The notes below the pieces were generated by a model. That model was not told the origin of the DNA, made no database searches, and worked only from the letters and a program-made list of their open reading frames with translations. From an uncultured Bacteroidota bacterium (GTDB lineage Bacteria > Bacteroidota > Bacteroidia > Flavobacteriales > Flavobacteriaceae): a DNA stretch of 64,000 nt. Positions within the stretch are counted from its first letter, which is position 1. Each line of letters opens with the position of its first letter. Positions 8,908 through 17,719 of this stretch are shown here, piece after piece. The position numbers and the translations under genes were made by a program. The stretch covers positions 62,001 through 126,000 of the forward strand of contig CACNDW010000001.1 in the NCBI GenBank assembly GCA_902619315.1, given 5' to 3'.

Positions 8908-10311
8908 TTATCTTCCAATTGAAATTAACTCAGTGAAATTATTAAATTGCTTTGGAGTTAGAATATTTCGTCCATCAAAAATTAATGGTATATCTCTAAT
9001 TTTTTTTAAAATCTCTTTCCAAGGAAGATATTTAAATTCATCCCACTCTGTTAGTATTACTATAGCAGAAACCTCAGTTGTCAATAAATCAAAATCATTA
9101 TAAACTTTGCAGTGATTTAACTGTTGTTCTATATTACTTTGACTTAAACCTCTGGATTTCATTAAAGAGTCTAAATCTGAATAAATTTTAGACTTGCTCA
9201 CCATTGGATCATAAATTTTCAATGAAAATCCATTTTCAAGTAATTTGAATGCTACATAGATGGCAGCAGATTCCCGGCTGTCATTGGTATCTTTTTTGAA
9301 TGCCCAACCCAAAATACTGATACTTTTTCCTTGAATGTCTCCTTGAAATGCATCAATGATTTTTTGCGCAAAACGATTTTTTTGGTAGTCATTGATCTTA
9401 ATGACCTGAAACCAATATTCCGCAACCTTTTCTAACCCAAAATATTTACAGAGATAAACTAAGTTGAGAATATCTTTTTGAAAACAGCTTCCACCAAACC
9501 CTACTGATGCTTTTAAAAAGTGTGGCCCAATACGGTGATCCATTCCAATGGCCTTAGAAAGCTCATCAATATTAGCTCCTGTTTTTTCACAAAGTGCAGA
9601 AAGACTGTTTATGGATGAAATACGTTGGGCAAGCATAGCATTTGAGGCGAGTTTAGCCAATTCAGAAGACCATACGTTTGTGGTTAAGATTTTCTCATTC
9701 GGTATCCAATTCGCATAAATATCTATTAAAGCTTTAACTGCTTTTTGGCCTGATTCACTCTGATCTCCGCCAATTAAAACACGATCAGATTTAAAGAGAT
9801 CCTGAATGGCTGTTCCCTCAGCTAAAAACTCGGGATTGGATAGGATTTCAAAATGAAGACCATCGGAGTTTTCTTGTAAAATTTCTTTAATTTTTTCAGC
9901 GGTACGAACAGGAAGGGTAGACTTTTCAATAACTATTTTATTAGATTTAGAATATTTGGCTATATCACGAGCACAGGCCTCAATATAACGAAGATCTGCA
10001 GCCATACCAGCTCCTTCTCCTTCTGTTTTTGTTGGTGTATTCACCGCCATAAAGATCATTTCCGCCTTTTCGATGTTTCCAGCGATATCATCTGAAAAGA
10101 AAAGATTTCTATCGCGTGCCTCTTTAACTACCTCGGAGAGTCCTGGCTCATAAATTGGAAGATTATCTAAAGGACCATTCCAAGCTTTTATCTTGTATGG
10201 ATTAGCGTCAACTACGGTAACTTTAATGTGTGGACATTTTAAGGCAATCACTGCCATTGTGGGTCCTCCAACATACCCAGCCCCAATACAACAAATGTTT
10301 TTAATCTGCAT
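8908..10311 (-). CDS. ugd: UDP-glucose 6-dehydrogenase, animal-type
   Basis: NAD-dependent oxidation of UDP-glucose to UDP-glucuronate, a precursor of acidic exopolysaccharides. 467 residues. The Rossmann motif IGAGYVGGPTMAVIA is at the N terminus, VNTPTKTEGEG follows, and the catalytic cysteine is in GFGGSCFQKD (about residue 275). The central FAKxxND-type block is WAFKKDTNDSRES. Length and motifs such as DNLPIYEPGL match the eukaryote-type UGDH clade rather than the shorter (about 390-440 residue) bacterial type. It sits between the regulators and the methyltransferase in the same operon. Confidence 0.93.
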   Translation of the reverse strand: MQIKNICCIGAGYVGGPTMAVIALKCPHIKVTVVDANPYKIKAWNGPLDNLPIYEPGLSEVVKEARDRNLFFSDDIAGNIEKAEMIFMAVNTPTKTEGEGAGMAADLRYIEACARDIAKYSKSNKIVIEKSTLPVRTAEKIKEILQENSDGLHFEILSNPEFLAEGTAIQDLFKSDRVLIGGDQSESGQKAVKALIDIYANWIPNEKILTTNVWSSELAKLASNAMLAQRISSINSLSALCEKTGANIDELSKAIGMDHRIGPHFLKASVGFGGSCFQKDILNLVYLCKYFGLEKVAEYWFQVIKINDYQKNRFAQKIIDAFQGDIQGKSISILGWAFKKDTNDSRESAAIYVAFKLLENGFSLKIYDPMVSKSKIYSDLDSLMKSRGLSQSNIEQQLNHCKVYNDFDLLTTEVSAIVILTEWDEFKYLPWKEILKKIRDIPLIFDGRNILTPKQFNNFTELISIGR

Positions 10312-10381
10312 TTTGTTTAAAAATTAAAAGAAGCCTAATCAGATTGCACAAAAAACCATTCTCTGGGACTTTCCATGGATA

Positions 10382-10900
10382 TCATTTTTCTTTTGAATTA
10401 AATAGTACAATATGCTCTCGGTCGGCTAAAAATTTTGAGGCCAAATAAAAGCTGACTTTTCTACCGATTAAGTCTTCGATTTTGTCTTCTAATTGAGAGA
10501 TGTAATCCATGTTTAGACCCTGTCCAATCAGAAAAACTTCAATTAAACCAGAATCATTTCCTTTAGCATAGTCCCCTACTAAGATAATCTGATCCACATC
10601 TCCCATACGCTCTAATACAGTCTCTACTACATCCTCTAAACCAAGATGCTTAAAAACTACTTTTTGCATTACTTTAAATAGGGGGTGTTTGATATTAGCC
10701 TTGTACTCTACTTTATTATCCACTTTGACTTTTTCTAAATAGCCTGCACCTTGAAGGTGATTAAGCTCTTTACGAATAGAATTAGTGGATTCCCCCATTT
10801 CAGTCGCTAACCCATTTAGATAACCCCGATTGGCTTGGGATATAAAAAATTTAATCAGCAATCGAAGACGAGTTTTAGAGGTAATTAACTCACCTAGCAT
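10382..10900 (-). CDS. Winged-helix regulator with degenerate nucleotidyltransferase-like domain
   Basis: 172 residues. The N-terminal 75 residues form an ArsR-like winged helix (NGLATEMGESTNSIRKELNHL as recognition region, then a beta wing). The C-terminal half resembles a minimal nucleotidyltransferase: LVGDYAKGNDSGLIEVFLIG lines up with the GSxARGxxxxxSDIDLLV motif, but GS is GD and the two catalytic Asp positions read Leu and Glu, so it is probably a non-catalytic sensing domain. Proteins of this design commonly accompany UpxY genes at the head of Bacteroidota capsule operons (recalled family knowledge). Here it lies 92 nt after upxY and 70 nt before ugd on the same strand, consistent with a control role in the same operon. 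Confidence 0.8.
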   Translation of the reverse strand: MLGELITSKTRLRLLIKFFISQANRGYLNGLATEMGESTNSIRKELNHLQGAGYLEKVKVDNKVEYKANIKHPLFKVMQKVVFKHLGLEDVVETVLERMGDVDQIILVGDYAKGNDSGLIEVFLIGQGLNMDYISQLEDKIEDLIGRKVSFYLASKFLADREHIVLFNSKEK

Positions 10901-10992
10901 AATGAATTTGTTCGGTTTTTTTTATGGCTCCGCCGCATCTGACCCAATTGGGCAAAGTTATGTTTTCCATTAAGTTTTAAAAAGTTAAGTCT

Positions 10993-11466
10993 TTAAGCAG
11001 CCTGTTTTTTTAAGGTAATACTCATCCCTAAAGAGGCTAGCTGTAATTTAACTTTTGTTTTGTCTGACTGAACTACTCTTCCCGATATCCCAGAAAAAGG
11101 TCCCTCGGTAATTGTATGAGACTGACCCACAATAAAAGTAGTTACTTTAATATCATTATATACCCCGTTTAGGTGATCCTGCATTAAATCAATTTCATAA
11201 GCTGGTACAACTGCTGGTTTTCCAAGGAAAAAGAGATAACGAATGATTCCTGAACAGGAAAAAACTTGATCTCGCTGATTTTCCTCCAATTGAACCATTA
11301 CATAAGAAGAAAGAAGGGGTCTAATTACTTTTTTCCTCCTATCAGAATATTGTTTTACAATAGTGGTGGTTGGGCAGTAGTTTGTAATTCCAATTGCTGA
11401 AAGCTCTTTAGCTACTCTAAGCTCCTGATTTGGACGGGTATAAACAACAAACCACTTTTTCTCCAT
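10993..11466 (-). CDS. UpxY-family transcription antiterminator (NusG paralogue)
   Basis: 157 residues. The N-terminal NGN domain begins KKWFVVYTRPNQELRVAKEL, the hallmark of NusG/RfaH/UpxY; the C-terminal KOW-like domain includes GPFSGISGRVVQ. In Bacteroides, UpxY proteins are the first gene of each capsule operon and prevent premature termination in the untranslated leader of their own operon. This copy is also first in its operon, 92 nt ahead of the winged-helix gene, with a convincing promoter at 11563-11594 and a terminator-like hairpin at 11483-11521 in the leader, the expected target for such a factor. It is shorter than housekeeping NusG, which supports the paralogue call. Confidence 0.92.
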   Translation of the reverse strand: MEKKWFVVYTRPNQELRVAKELSAIGITNYCPTTTIVKQYSDRRKKVIRPLLSSYVMVQLEENQRDQVFSCSGIIRYLFFLGKPAVVPAYEIDLMQDHLNGVYNDIKVTTFIVGQSHTITEGPFSGISGRVVQSDKTKVKLQLASLGMSITLKKQAA

Positions 11467-11482
11467 ACTTTTTTATTAAAAA

Positions 11483-11521
11483 CCCCTTAAAAATTGAAGG
11501 TTAAGCCAATTAATTAAGGGG
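11483..11521 (-). terminator. Leader hairpin with U-tract (candidate attenuator) before upxY
   Basis: Read on the minus strand, CCCCTTAA (11521-11514) pairs with TTAAGGGG (11490-11483). Inside it AATTG pairs with CAATT after a small internal loop, giving about 13 base pairs around a 10-nt loop. TTTTT follows immediately. It lies between the predicted start of transcription and the upxY ATG at 11466, so it is part of the 5' leader, not the end of a known gene. The structure and position are seen directly; its job as an attenuator relieved by UpxY is inferred. Confidence 0.65.
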
Positions 11522-11562
11522 ATTAATTTTTTAAAAAATGAATTTAAAAGATTTATTAGTAC

Positions 11563-11594
11563 CAAAAGTACTTGATAATAATTTAATATACAAA
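11563..11594 (-). promoter_or_regulatory. Bacteroidota-type promoter of the capsule/pse operon
   Basis: On the minus strand TTTG (11594-11591) is followed after exactly 20 nt by TACTTTTG (11570-11563). This matches the Bacteroidota primary sigma consensus TTTG-N19-21-TAnnTTTG. Transcription would begin near 11557, giving a leader of about 90 nt before the upxY start codon. Confidence 0.7.
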
Positions 11595-11959
11595 CTATTT
11601 ATCAAGTTTTTATAGTATTTAGTTTTAAATAAGAAAAAGGAAGTGATTTATAAAGACAACAATCAAGCAATCATTGAATTAAAATAGTTTTATGTTTCAC
11701 CACGCATTTAATAACAAAAGACTCAAAGTAAAATTTACTTAATTAGATTATTATAAAAGTTATTGAAAAAGATGTTTTCTATTCACTTAACTAAAAAAAC
11801 ATGAAATTTATTGGGTTAAGTGGATAGTATTATTTGAATTTTTTTTCTGCTAAAACTTAAATTAGGTTAAAGTATTTAATAACTCAGTTCTATAGTAAAC
11901 CAAATTATACCAAATTGATAAGTTCTTATTTAAGATGAATTAATTGATTGAAAATGAAA
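11595..11959. other. AT-rich intergenic stretch with one 11-bp inverted repeat
   Basis: No gene is visible between the operon promoter and the end of the O-antigen ligase gene. The only structure I see is ATTCACTTAAC (11781-11791) and its partner GTTAAGTGGAT (11815-11825), with one G-T mismatch and a 23-nt spacer. No U-tract follows on either strand, so it is not a good terminator; a protein-binding site is possible. Confidence 0.4.
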
Positions 11960-14284
11960 TTATTTACACCTCTGATCATAAGTTGCTTGAGCCTGAGTAT
12001 AGCCATAATTGGTTGACTTTCTTAATAACTCACAAGCTCTATTTTTCCCACCTATGTTTAAATGGGCCAATGCATTTATATATTCTGATTTTCCAGTTTT
12101 AGGATTAAGTTGATTTATCACTCTGTCAGAATAAATTAGAGCTTTTTCGTAATCTCCGGCCATATAAAAGGCACTAGCTGCATTTTCAAAATGAGCATAT
12201 TCTAATGAATCTATTTTTGAAGCCTTTTCAAATTCCATGCCTGCCTCAACATACAACTTTTCATTAAAATTTGCTAGGCCTTTTTTTGAAATAGTATTTG
12301 CTTCATTAATTTTATCCCTGCCAATCACAGCAAGTTTATAAAGGCTAAATATTTCTTTATCTTGAGGATAATGATTTATAGCTTTTCTAGTTTGTTTTAT
12401 TAAATCTGAATCTCTTGAGGGTAATTGTTGTGATAGTACAATCAAAAAATTTTTCCATTCAGTAGAGCTTGATTTGTCATCTAATATGTTAAATACATCT
12501 AATGTCTCATTTAAATCTCCTTTAATTTGAAGGCATTGAGCAAATGTAGAGGCATGCAAAGCATTTTTTGGTAATCCATAAAAAGCCTTTTTAGCATTAA
12601 CAAAAGCACTATCAATTTTTGATTGTTTTAAAAAAATCTGTGCTTTAAGGTTTTCGCTGTAAAATAAATAAGGATTTGCAGAAATCCCTTCGTTTAAAAG
12701 TTTTAAAGCCTTATCATATTTTTGAGCATTAAAATAATAACGAGCTTTAATTGATTTCATTGGAATGGTTGTTACAGTAATATTAGGTATTTCGGGAGTT
12801 ATGTGATCGATTTTATCCATAGTTACTGAATACTGATTATTATTGAAATCTCTCAATAAAAATAGCTGTCCTTTTAGTGATTGGTATGTTGTATGTGTTA
12901 TACCAATTGAGGGAATCATAAGCAATAGAGGTAGAAAAGGGAAAAAGCCAAAAACTTTAGACGTTTTAGTTGATAATTTTTTAGGACGAGATTTGTAATA
13001 GTAGTGTGCAAGCAAGGCCATGGTCAGGGCCCATGGGGCGAGAACTTGTGGACGAGCAATCGGAAAATTCAAGTTGGCATCAATAAAATAAACTCCCAGG
13101 GCGGTAATAAGTAAAAACACAAACCATTGGTTGTCATTATTCAATTCAGATCGAAACAATAACATATAAGAATAGTAGACTCCACATAAAAAAATTCCTA
13201 AATAGAGCAAAAATCCAAGAATACCTAATTCGGCGCCCAGCTGAATAAAATCACTGTGAGCATGATAAGGAACTATATATCCATTAATATCCTTTCTGTC
13301 ATAATGAATAGAAGTAAGCTTCCAGTTACCGATGCCCGTCCCAAAAATTGGATTGGATGAGAAGTGGGTCAATACATCCTCATAATAACGAAGTCGTTGG
13401 TTTATAGAATTATTATTAGTATCCAGACGAATGGTCGCCGCACGAGAGATAGCGTCAGCAGAACCTGTTTTAGCTGTCTGAACTTGATTGAGAGTTAATG
13501 CCAACAAAAAGGGAATTATATAGAAAAGATTTGGAAATAAGTCTTTGGGATTTTTAGACATAATGAAATTCCTAAAAGTCCAAGCAAAAATTGCTAAACC
13601 TATTAGTGCGGCAGCCAAAAAAGATGCCCTACTTTGGATCATTGACAAGCAAAATAAAGAAAGGAGAATAAGTATACTATAGAAGATTTTTAGCCAAATT
13701 TTATTGGCTCTCAAAATTAAATAAAACACAAAAGGTATTTTGATAGCTATTGAAAAAGCGGTGATATTTCGGTTTGCAGTAACCCCTTTCAACTTTCCAG
13801 ATTTGAAAGCTCCAGAATCAAACATTTCCATGGCTTGATCTAGGACTGCATAGACTTCTATGGATAAAATAGTCATAATTATAAAAGACAGTAAGCGGTT
13901 TTTATCCTTCAAATTGAAAAACAATACCCCCAGGTGCAAAAACATAAATAGAGTATTGAAATGACGAGCTATGTTTACAATTACCTCGATTGGATTAATT
14001 GCATAGAAATATGACATACTCGCCCATAAAACAAAACCAATGTAGGACCAGCTCATGGCAGAGGTCAAAATGGCTTCAAACCCTTTTTGAAAACTTTTAC
14101 GTTTGGAATATAGAAAAATCCCACACAAAAAGTTTAGAATACTTAGGTACAACCATTGAGGAGCAATTTTATCTACAGCTTCCAAGTTCGGAATAAATCC
14201 GACACACAGAAAAGCAATTATGAAAAGAGAGGAAACAAAATTGGAAGTATCCAAAGTAATGGAGGTGGGGACGGATTTAGCCAT
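11960..14284 (-). CDS. O-antigen ligase/polymerase family protein with C-terminal TPR region
   Basis: 774 residues from the ATG at 14284 (an upstream TTG would add nine). About ten to twelve membrane helices fill residues 20-450. The Wzy_C/WaaL-type core includes SMIQSRASFLAA and a large external loop with FGTGIGNWK and HAHSDFIQLGAELG, the His-rich motif typical of WaaL-like ligases. From about residue 475 the protein is soluble and helical with TPR-like pairs (KYDKALKLLNEGI, DYEKALIYSDRVI). It likely transfers or polymerises undecaprenyl-linked glycan at the outer face of the inner membrane. It is divergent from the WecA-like gene, with 63 nt between starts. Ligase and Wzy polymerase cannot be told apart by sequence alone. 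Confidence 0.85.
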   Translation of the reverse strand: MAKSVPTSITLDTSNFVSSLFIIAFLCVGFIPNLEAVDKIAPQWLYLSILNFLCGIFLYSKRKSFQKGFEAILTSAMSWSYIGFVLWASMSYFYAINPIEVIVNIARHFNTLFMFLHLGVLFFNLKDKNRLLSFIIMTILSIEVYAVLDQAMEMFDSGAFKSGKLKGVTANRNITAFSIAIKIPFVFYLILRANKIWLKIFYSILILLSLFCLSMIQSRASFLAAALIGLAIFAWTFRNFIMSKNPKDLFPNLFYIIPFLLALTLNQVQTAKTGSADAISRAATIRLDTNNNSINQRLRYYEDVLTHFSSNPIFGTGIGNWKLTSIHYDRKDINGYIVPYHAHSDFIQLGAELGILGFLLYLGIFLCGVYYSYMLLFRSELNNDNQWFVFLLITALGVYFIDANLNFPIARPQVLAPWALTMALLAHYYYKSRPKKLSTKTSKVFGFFPFLPLLLMIPSIGITHTTYQSLKGQLFLLRDFNNNQYSVTMDKIDHITPEIPNITVTTIPMKSIKARYYFNAQKYDKALKLLNEGISANPYLFYSENLKAQIFLKQSKIDSAFVNAKKAFYGLPKNALHASTFAQCLQIKGDLNETLDVFNILDDKSSSTEWKNFLIVLSQQLPSRDSDLIKQTRKAINHYPQDKEIFSLYKLAVIGRDKINEANTISKKGLANFNEKLYVEAGMEFEKASKIDSLEYAHFENAASAFYMAGDYEKALIYSDRVINQLNPKTGKSEYINALAHLNIGGKNRACELLRKSTNYGYTQAQATYDQRCK

Positions 14285-14347
14285 TCTTGTTTTTTCTTTA
14301 TTAATTTGCAATATATAAATAATTTGACTAATTATTTTTGATCAAAT

Positions 14348-15277
14348 ATGAATGAGATTCTATACACAATTGTAATAATAACGAGCCTTACTTTTGGATA
14401 TCTACTTCAGAAATGGTTTATAAAACTTAAAAAATTCGACACCATTAACTCCAGATCTGTCCATCGAAGTAAAGCCACCAAAACTGGAGGAATATCTATT
14501 TTTATCACCCTCTTTATTTTTTCATGTTTTTTTTATTTAAAAGGAGAAAATATTTTTGATTTTTCATTGCTCATACCCCTAGGTATTATGTTTGTAATGG
14601 GAGTATATGACGATTTTTACAATGCCGACTTTAAACTCAAATTTTTTCTTCAAATTATAGTAGCCAAAATTTTGATCGATCAAGGTTTACTTATTGACAA
14701 TTTTCATGGAGTTTTCGGTTTTCAGGAGATTTCACGACTAGCGGCACAACTCTTTACTGTTTTTGTTTTTTTGGTAATCGTTAACGCAGTTAACTTTATC
14801 GATGGTATAGATGGACTGGCCATTAGCGAGGCCATTAAGGTTATTGTGTTAGTGGAGTTTCTTTCTCTTCAATCTACACCACTTTTTTCTTTGGGGGTGA
14901 TCACGATACTCAGTCTTATACCCCTCTACTACTTTAATTTTAAAAAAGTCTATAAGGTGTTTTTGGGAGATGCAGGTTCGCTATTTTTAGGAACTTTAAT
15001 TGCTATTTATCTATTTTATGTGTTGGGGTCAGAGTATACCCTTAAATCAAATTTTTCTATTAACAAACCCCTTTTGGCGATGAGTTTAATTTCATACCCA
15101 CTTATAGATTTACTTAGGGTTTTTATCATCCGTATTCGCAATAAAAAGTCCCCCTTTAAGCCAGATCAAAACCACCTCCATCATTTGTTGGTAAAAAAAG
15201 GATACCCACATTTTTTGATTGTTATCATTATTCAATCGCTTTCCTTTTTGCTTCTTTTATTTTCTTTTTGGATATAA
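14348..15277 (+). CDS. MraY/WecA-like undecaprenyl-phosphate sugar-1-phosphate transferase
   Basis: 309-residue polytopic enzyme (about ten helices) that loads a HexNAc-1-phosphate onto undecaprenyl phosphate, starting glycan synthesis. Family motifs in order: SVHRSKATKTGG near residue 40, the Asp pair in GVYDDFYNADFKLKF, NFIDGIDGLA (magnesium/nucleotide site), VFLGDAGSLFLG and the cytoplasmic His block DQNHLHHLL near residue 275. This pattern is WecA/TagO-like rather than MraY. It is divergent from the ligase and ends at a strong hairpin terminator. Donor sugar (UDP-GlcNAc or another UDP-HexNAc) is not decided by sequence. Confidence 0.9.
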   Translation: MNEILYTIVIITSLTFGYLLQKWFIKLKKFDTINSRSVHRSKATKTGGISIFITLFIFSCFFYLKGENIFDFSLLIPLGIMFVMGVYDDFYNADFKLKFFLQIIVAKILIDQGLLIDNFHGVFGFQEISRLAAQLFTVFVFLVIVNAVNFIDGIDGLAISEAIKVIVLVEFLSLQSTPLFSLGVITILSLIPLYYFNFKKVYKVFLGDAGSLFLGTLIAIYLFYVLGSEYTLKSNFSINKPLLAMSLISYPLIDLLRVFIIRIRNKKSPFKPDQNHLHHLLVKKGYPHFLIVIIIQSLSFLLLLFSFWI

Positions 15278-15303
15278 AAAAACCTCCCAAAAGGGAGGTT
15301 TTT
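15276..15303. terminator. Bidirectional rho-independent terminator
   Basis: AACCTCCC (15281-15288), loop AAAA, GGGAGGTT (15293-15300), with a run of A before and T after. It can end both the plus-strand WecA-like gene (stop at 15277) and the minus-strand lipoprotein gene (stop at 15329). Confidence 0.92.
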
Positions 15304-15328
15304 ATATAAATCAGAAAAATAGATTTAT

Positions 15329-17719
15329 TTAGTCACAATCAGCTAGTGCAAATTCAGCAGCAGTATCAATGGATCCGGTAGCAGTTTGACCACCAGCTGT
15401 CATAATAGCTGCATTAGCAGTAAGAAGATCACTAAGTAAGGTCGATGATGATGCATCAGTTTGTACTAGTTCACCTTGAGCGTTTTGCTCTTGAGTATAC
15501 AAATCAGTCTTATCTATATCGATATCGAAGGTAACGGTTCCTGTAGATGCAGCATCGATGTAATACTCAAGGAAATCAATAGCTGAACAAAGGAAATCAC
15601 TTTCAATAGATGCAGGTAGGTATGGTGTAGTATCAGTCCCCGCAGTAGCAGAGTTAAATCTACCAGTCAAGTTATTACCTGAAATAGTCATACTTATATT
15701 AGCTGTAGGCTCAACGAAAGGATCATAGCCTGGTAAAGTAACCGTAGTTAAAGAACCGTTTCCAGTTAAGCTAATAGTTTTAACTTTATTAACAGAACTC
15801 ATATCTAGACTAAGAACCTTGTCGTTATTATGTACAGTAATAGCCAATGCATTCTCTCCATCAAGTCTATCGTGAGCGAGAGAAATAGTTTCTAATGAAG
15901 CATTATTAATTAAATTAACATTAATGATAGTACTTCCTGCAAGAGTTGAAAAAGATTCAAGAGTTGTACCAGTTAATGTAGCTGTTCTCACAACACCATC
16001 TATTGTTAGATTTGCTAATGAAACGTTAGCACCTGTAATTGTAAGGTCGTTTGTTTGACCACCTTGTGTTATAGGGGTAACTTTCGCACCAGTAAACTCT
16101 AGTGTAGTCATAGAAACTGCATCTGAGAAATCTATTGTATCTGATTGCTCTAATAAAGTAAGCACGTGAAGGCCAGCAAAGTCAGCCAAAGTGTTTGTAG
16201 CAGTTAAATTTAATAGTGTAATATCAGCACCATTAGCAACGTCAATTGTAGAAGCACCTGTTGCAGATAGTTTTGCGGCTGAGAATGTTTTTGCTGCAGG
16301 AGCATTTATTTGAATCGTATTACTTGTAAGTGCAGCAAGATCAATAGTTTCAGCTGTATTAATAGTAATAGAAGCGTTGTTAGTTGCAAGACCCGTCATA
16401 TCAACTGCAGTTGCAGTAACTGTTAGGGCACCACTATTTGTTGCCAAAGCAGGTACATGGAATTCAGTTCCCTCAGCAGTAGTTGTTGCAGTATTTGCAG
16501 CTAATTTATTGAGGTGAATTGTAGTTGAAGCAATCAAACTAGTTTCAGAAGAAACAGAAGTAAGATCATTCATAGCAATCGCACCACCTGAATCTAAAGT
16601 CAAAGATGCTGATATAGATAAAGCATTAATGTGAATATCCCCACCAGCTGTAATAGAAATTGCACCAGTAACTGCAAATGGTGTAGTATCAATAAGATGA
16701 ACAGCAGTAGCAGCTGCAGCAGATATCTCTACTCCGTTTGGAGCACCACCTGCAACTATTGATGTAGCTCCGTCAAGTTGAACTGAGGGAGGTAAATCAA
16801 GCTTACCAAGATTAACCGCACCGCTAATTACATTGTTGTGCAATTGTCCAACAGCAGTAGTGATTACTCCTCCTGTAGATACAGTACTAAAATCAAGAGA
16901 GGTTATTGTATCAGTTGCTGTAATAACAACGTTTCCTACTTGGTTAAGAGCGGGGAAAGCAATTGCGCCACCCTGATCTAGAGTTAAAGTTGCAGTTAAA
17001 GCAGCAAGAGCATCTGTATTGATTACATTTGCACCTGTTAAACTAACTTGCCCTTGAACAAAAGCCATACTTGTCAGAGTAAGTGCAGATCCAGTAGCTG
17101 CGGCAGAACCAGAGTCTAATGTAACACCAGTACCACCATCAGGAATAATTACAGATGCAATTCTAGCAACTACATTGTTTAGTCTTGTGCTAATAGCAGC
17201 TTCCGTAACAAACTCAGCATCAACAGTAATATTACCGGATACTATATATTCTCTTGATTCATCAGCAACAAATGTATTGTCTTCCGCTGGATCAAGACCC
17301 ATTAAATTCTCTACATATTCTAACTGAGCAGTTGAAGTAATTACAATGTCTTGTTGAATAATAGACGATTGAGCTAACAACTCGTTAAGAGCAGCTTTGA
17401 TTTCGTCAATTTCAGCTTCAAGGTCATCTACTTCCTCTGATCCATAATCGGTGGCTGCTTTGATTTCAGCCATTGTAGATGTAAGAGCTGCAACTTCAGC
17501 CATAACACTTGCAAGGTCCGAAGCAGATGCACTTGTACTAGCAAGCTGATCCACCTTGGTACTAAGGGCTGCAACATCAGTTCGTATCCCATCAAGTTCA
17601 CTTATACTTTGTGAAAGAGAGAGGATTTTGTCGTTTAATTCGTCAAATTGGTCATCATAGTTTTGACATCCAACTATTGTCAGAGCTACAACTAATAGAC
17701 CTAATAAACCTTTTTTCAT
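15329..17719 (-). CDS. Large lipoprotein: N-terminal coiled coil plus Ala/Thr/Ser-rich beta-repeat domain
   Basis: 796 residues. The signal peptide ends in a lipobox (LTIVGC, Cys at about 19), so it is lipid-anchored. Residues about 22-120 are heptad-like and acidic (DQFDELNDKILSLSQSISEL and on), predicting a coiled-coil stalk. The rest is rich in Ala, Thr, Ser, Ile and Asp, almost free of Lys, with loose 20-residue strand-turn repeats such as LTLDSGGAIAMNDLTSV and LTLDQGGAIAFPALNQV, suggesting a beta-solenoid. The only other cysteines are near the C terminus (DFLCSA, LADCD) and may form a disulfide. I do not recognise a named family. Sequence composition is less AT-rich than the neighbours, compatible with high expression. 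A surface structural or adhesive protein is a guess. Confidence 0.8.
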   Translation of the reverse strand: MKKGLLGLLVVALTIVGCQNYDDQFDELNDKILSLSQSISELDGIRTDVAALSTKVDQLASTSASASDLASVMAEVAALTSTMAEIKAATDYGSEEVDDLEAEIDEIKAALNELLAQSSIIQQDIVITSTAQLEYVENLMGLDPAEDNTFVADESREYIVSGNITVDAEFVTEAAISTRLNNVVARIASVIIPDGGTGVTLDSGSAAATGSALTLTSMAFVQGQVSLTGANVINTDALAALTATLTLDQGGAIAFPALNQVGNVVITATDTITSLDFSTVSTGGVITTAVGQLHNNVISGAVNLGKLDLPPSVQLDGATSIVAGGAPNGVEISAAAATAVHLIDTTPFAVTGAISITAGGDIHINALSISASLTLDSGGAIAMNDLTSVSSETSLIASTTIHLNKLAANTATTTAEGTEFHVPALATNSGALTVTATAVDMTGLATNNASITINTAETIDLAALTSNTIQINAPAAKTFSAAKLSATGASTIDVANGADITLLNLTATNTLADFAGLHVLTLLEQSDTIDFSDAVSMTTLEFTGAKVTPITQGGQTNDLTITGANVSLANLTIDGVVRTATLTGTTLESFSTLAGSTIINVNLINNASLETISLAHDRLDGENALAITVHNNDKVLSLDMSSVNKVKTISLTGNGSLTTVTLPGYDPFVEPTANISMTISGNNLTGRFNSATAGTDTTPYLPASIESDFLCSAIDFLEYYIDAASTGTVTFDIDIDKTDLYTQEQNAQGELVQTDASSSTLLSDLLTANAAIMTAGGQTATGSIDTAAEFALADCD

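Noticed and set aside
11476..11825. Invertible (phase-variable) capsule promoter flanked by inverted repeats
   Set aside because: The inverted repeats found do not enclose the promoter at 11563-11594 and are not copies of each other; no invertase gene is nearby.
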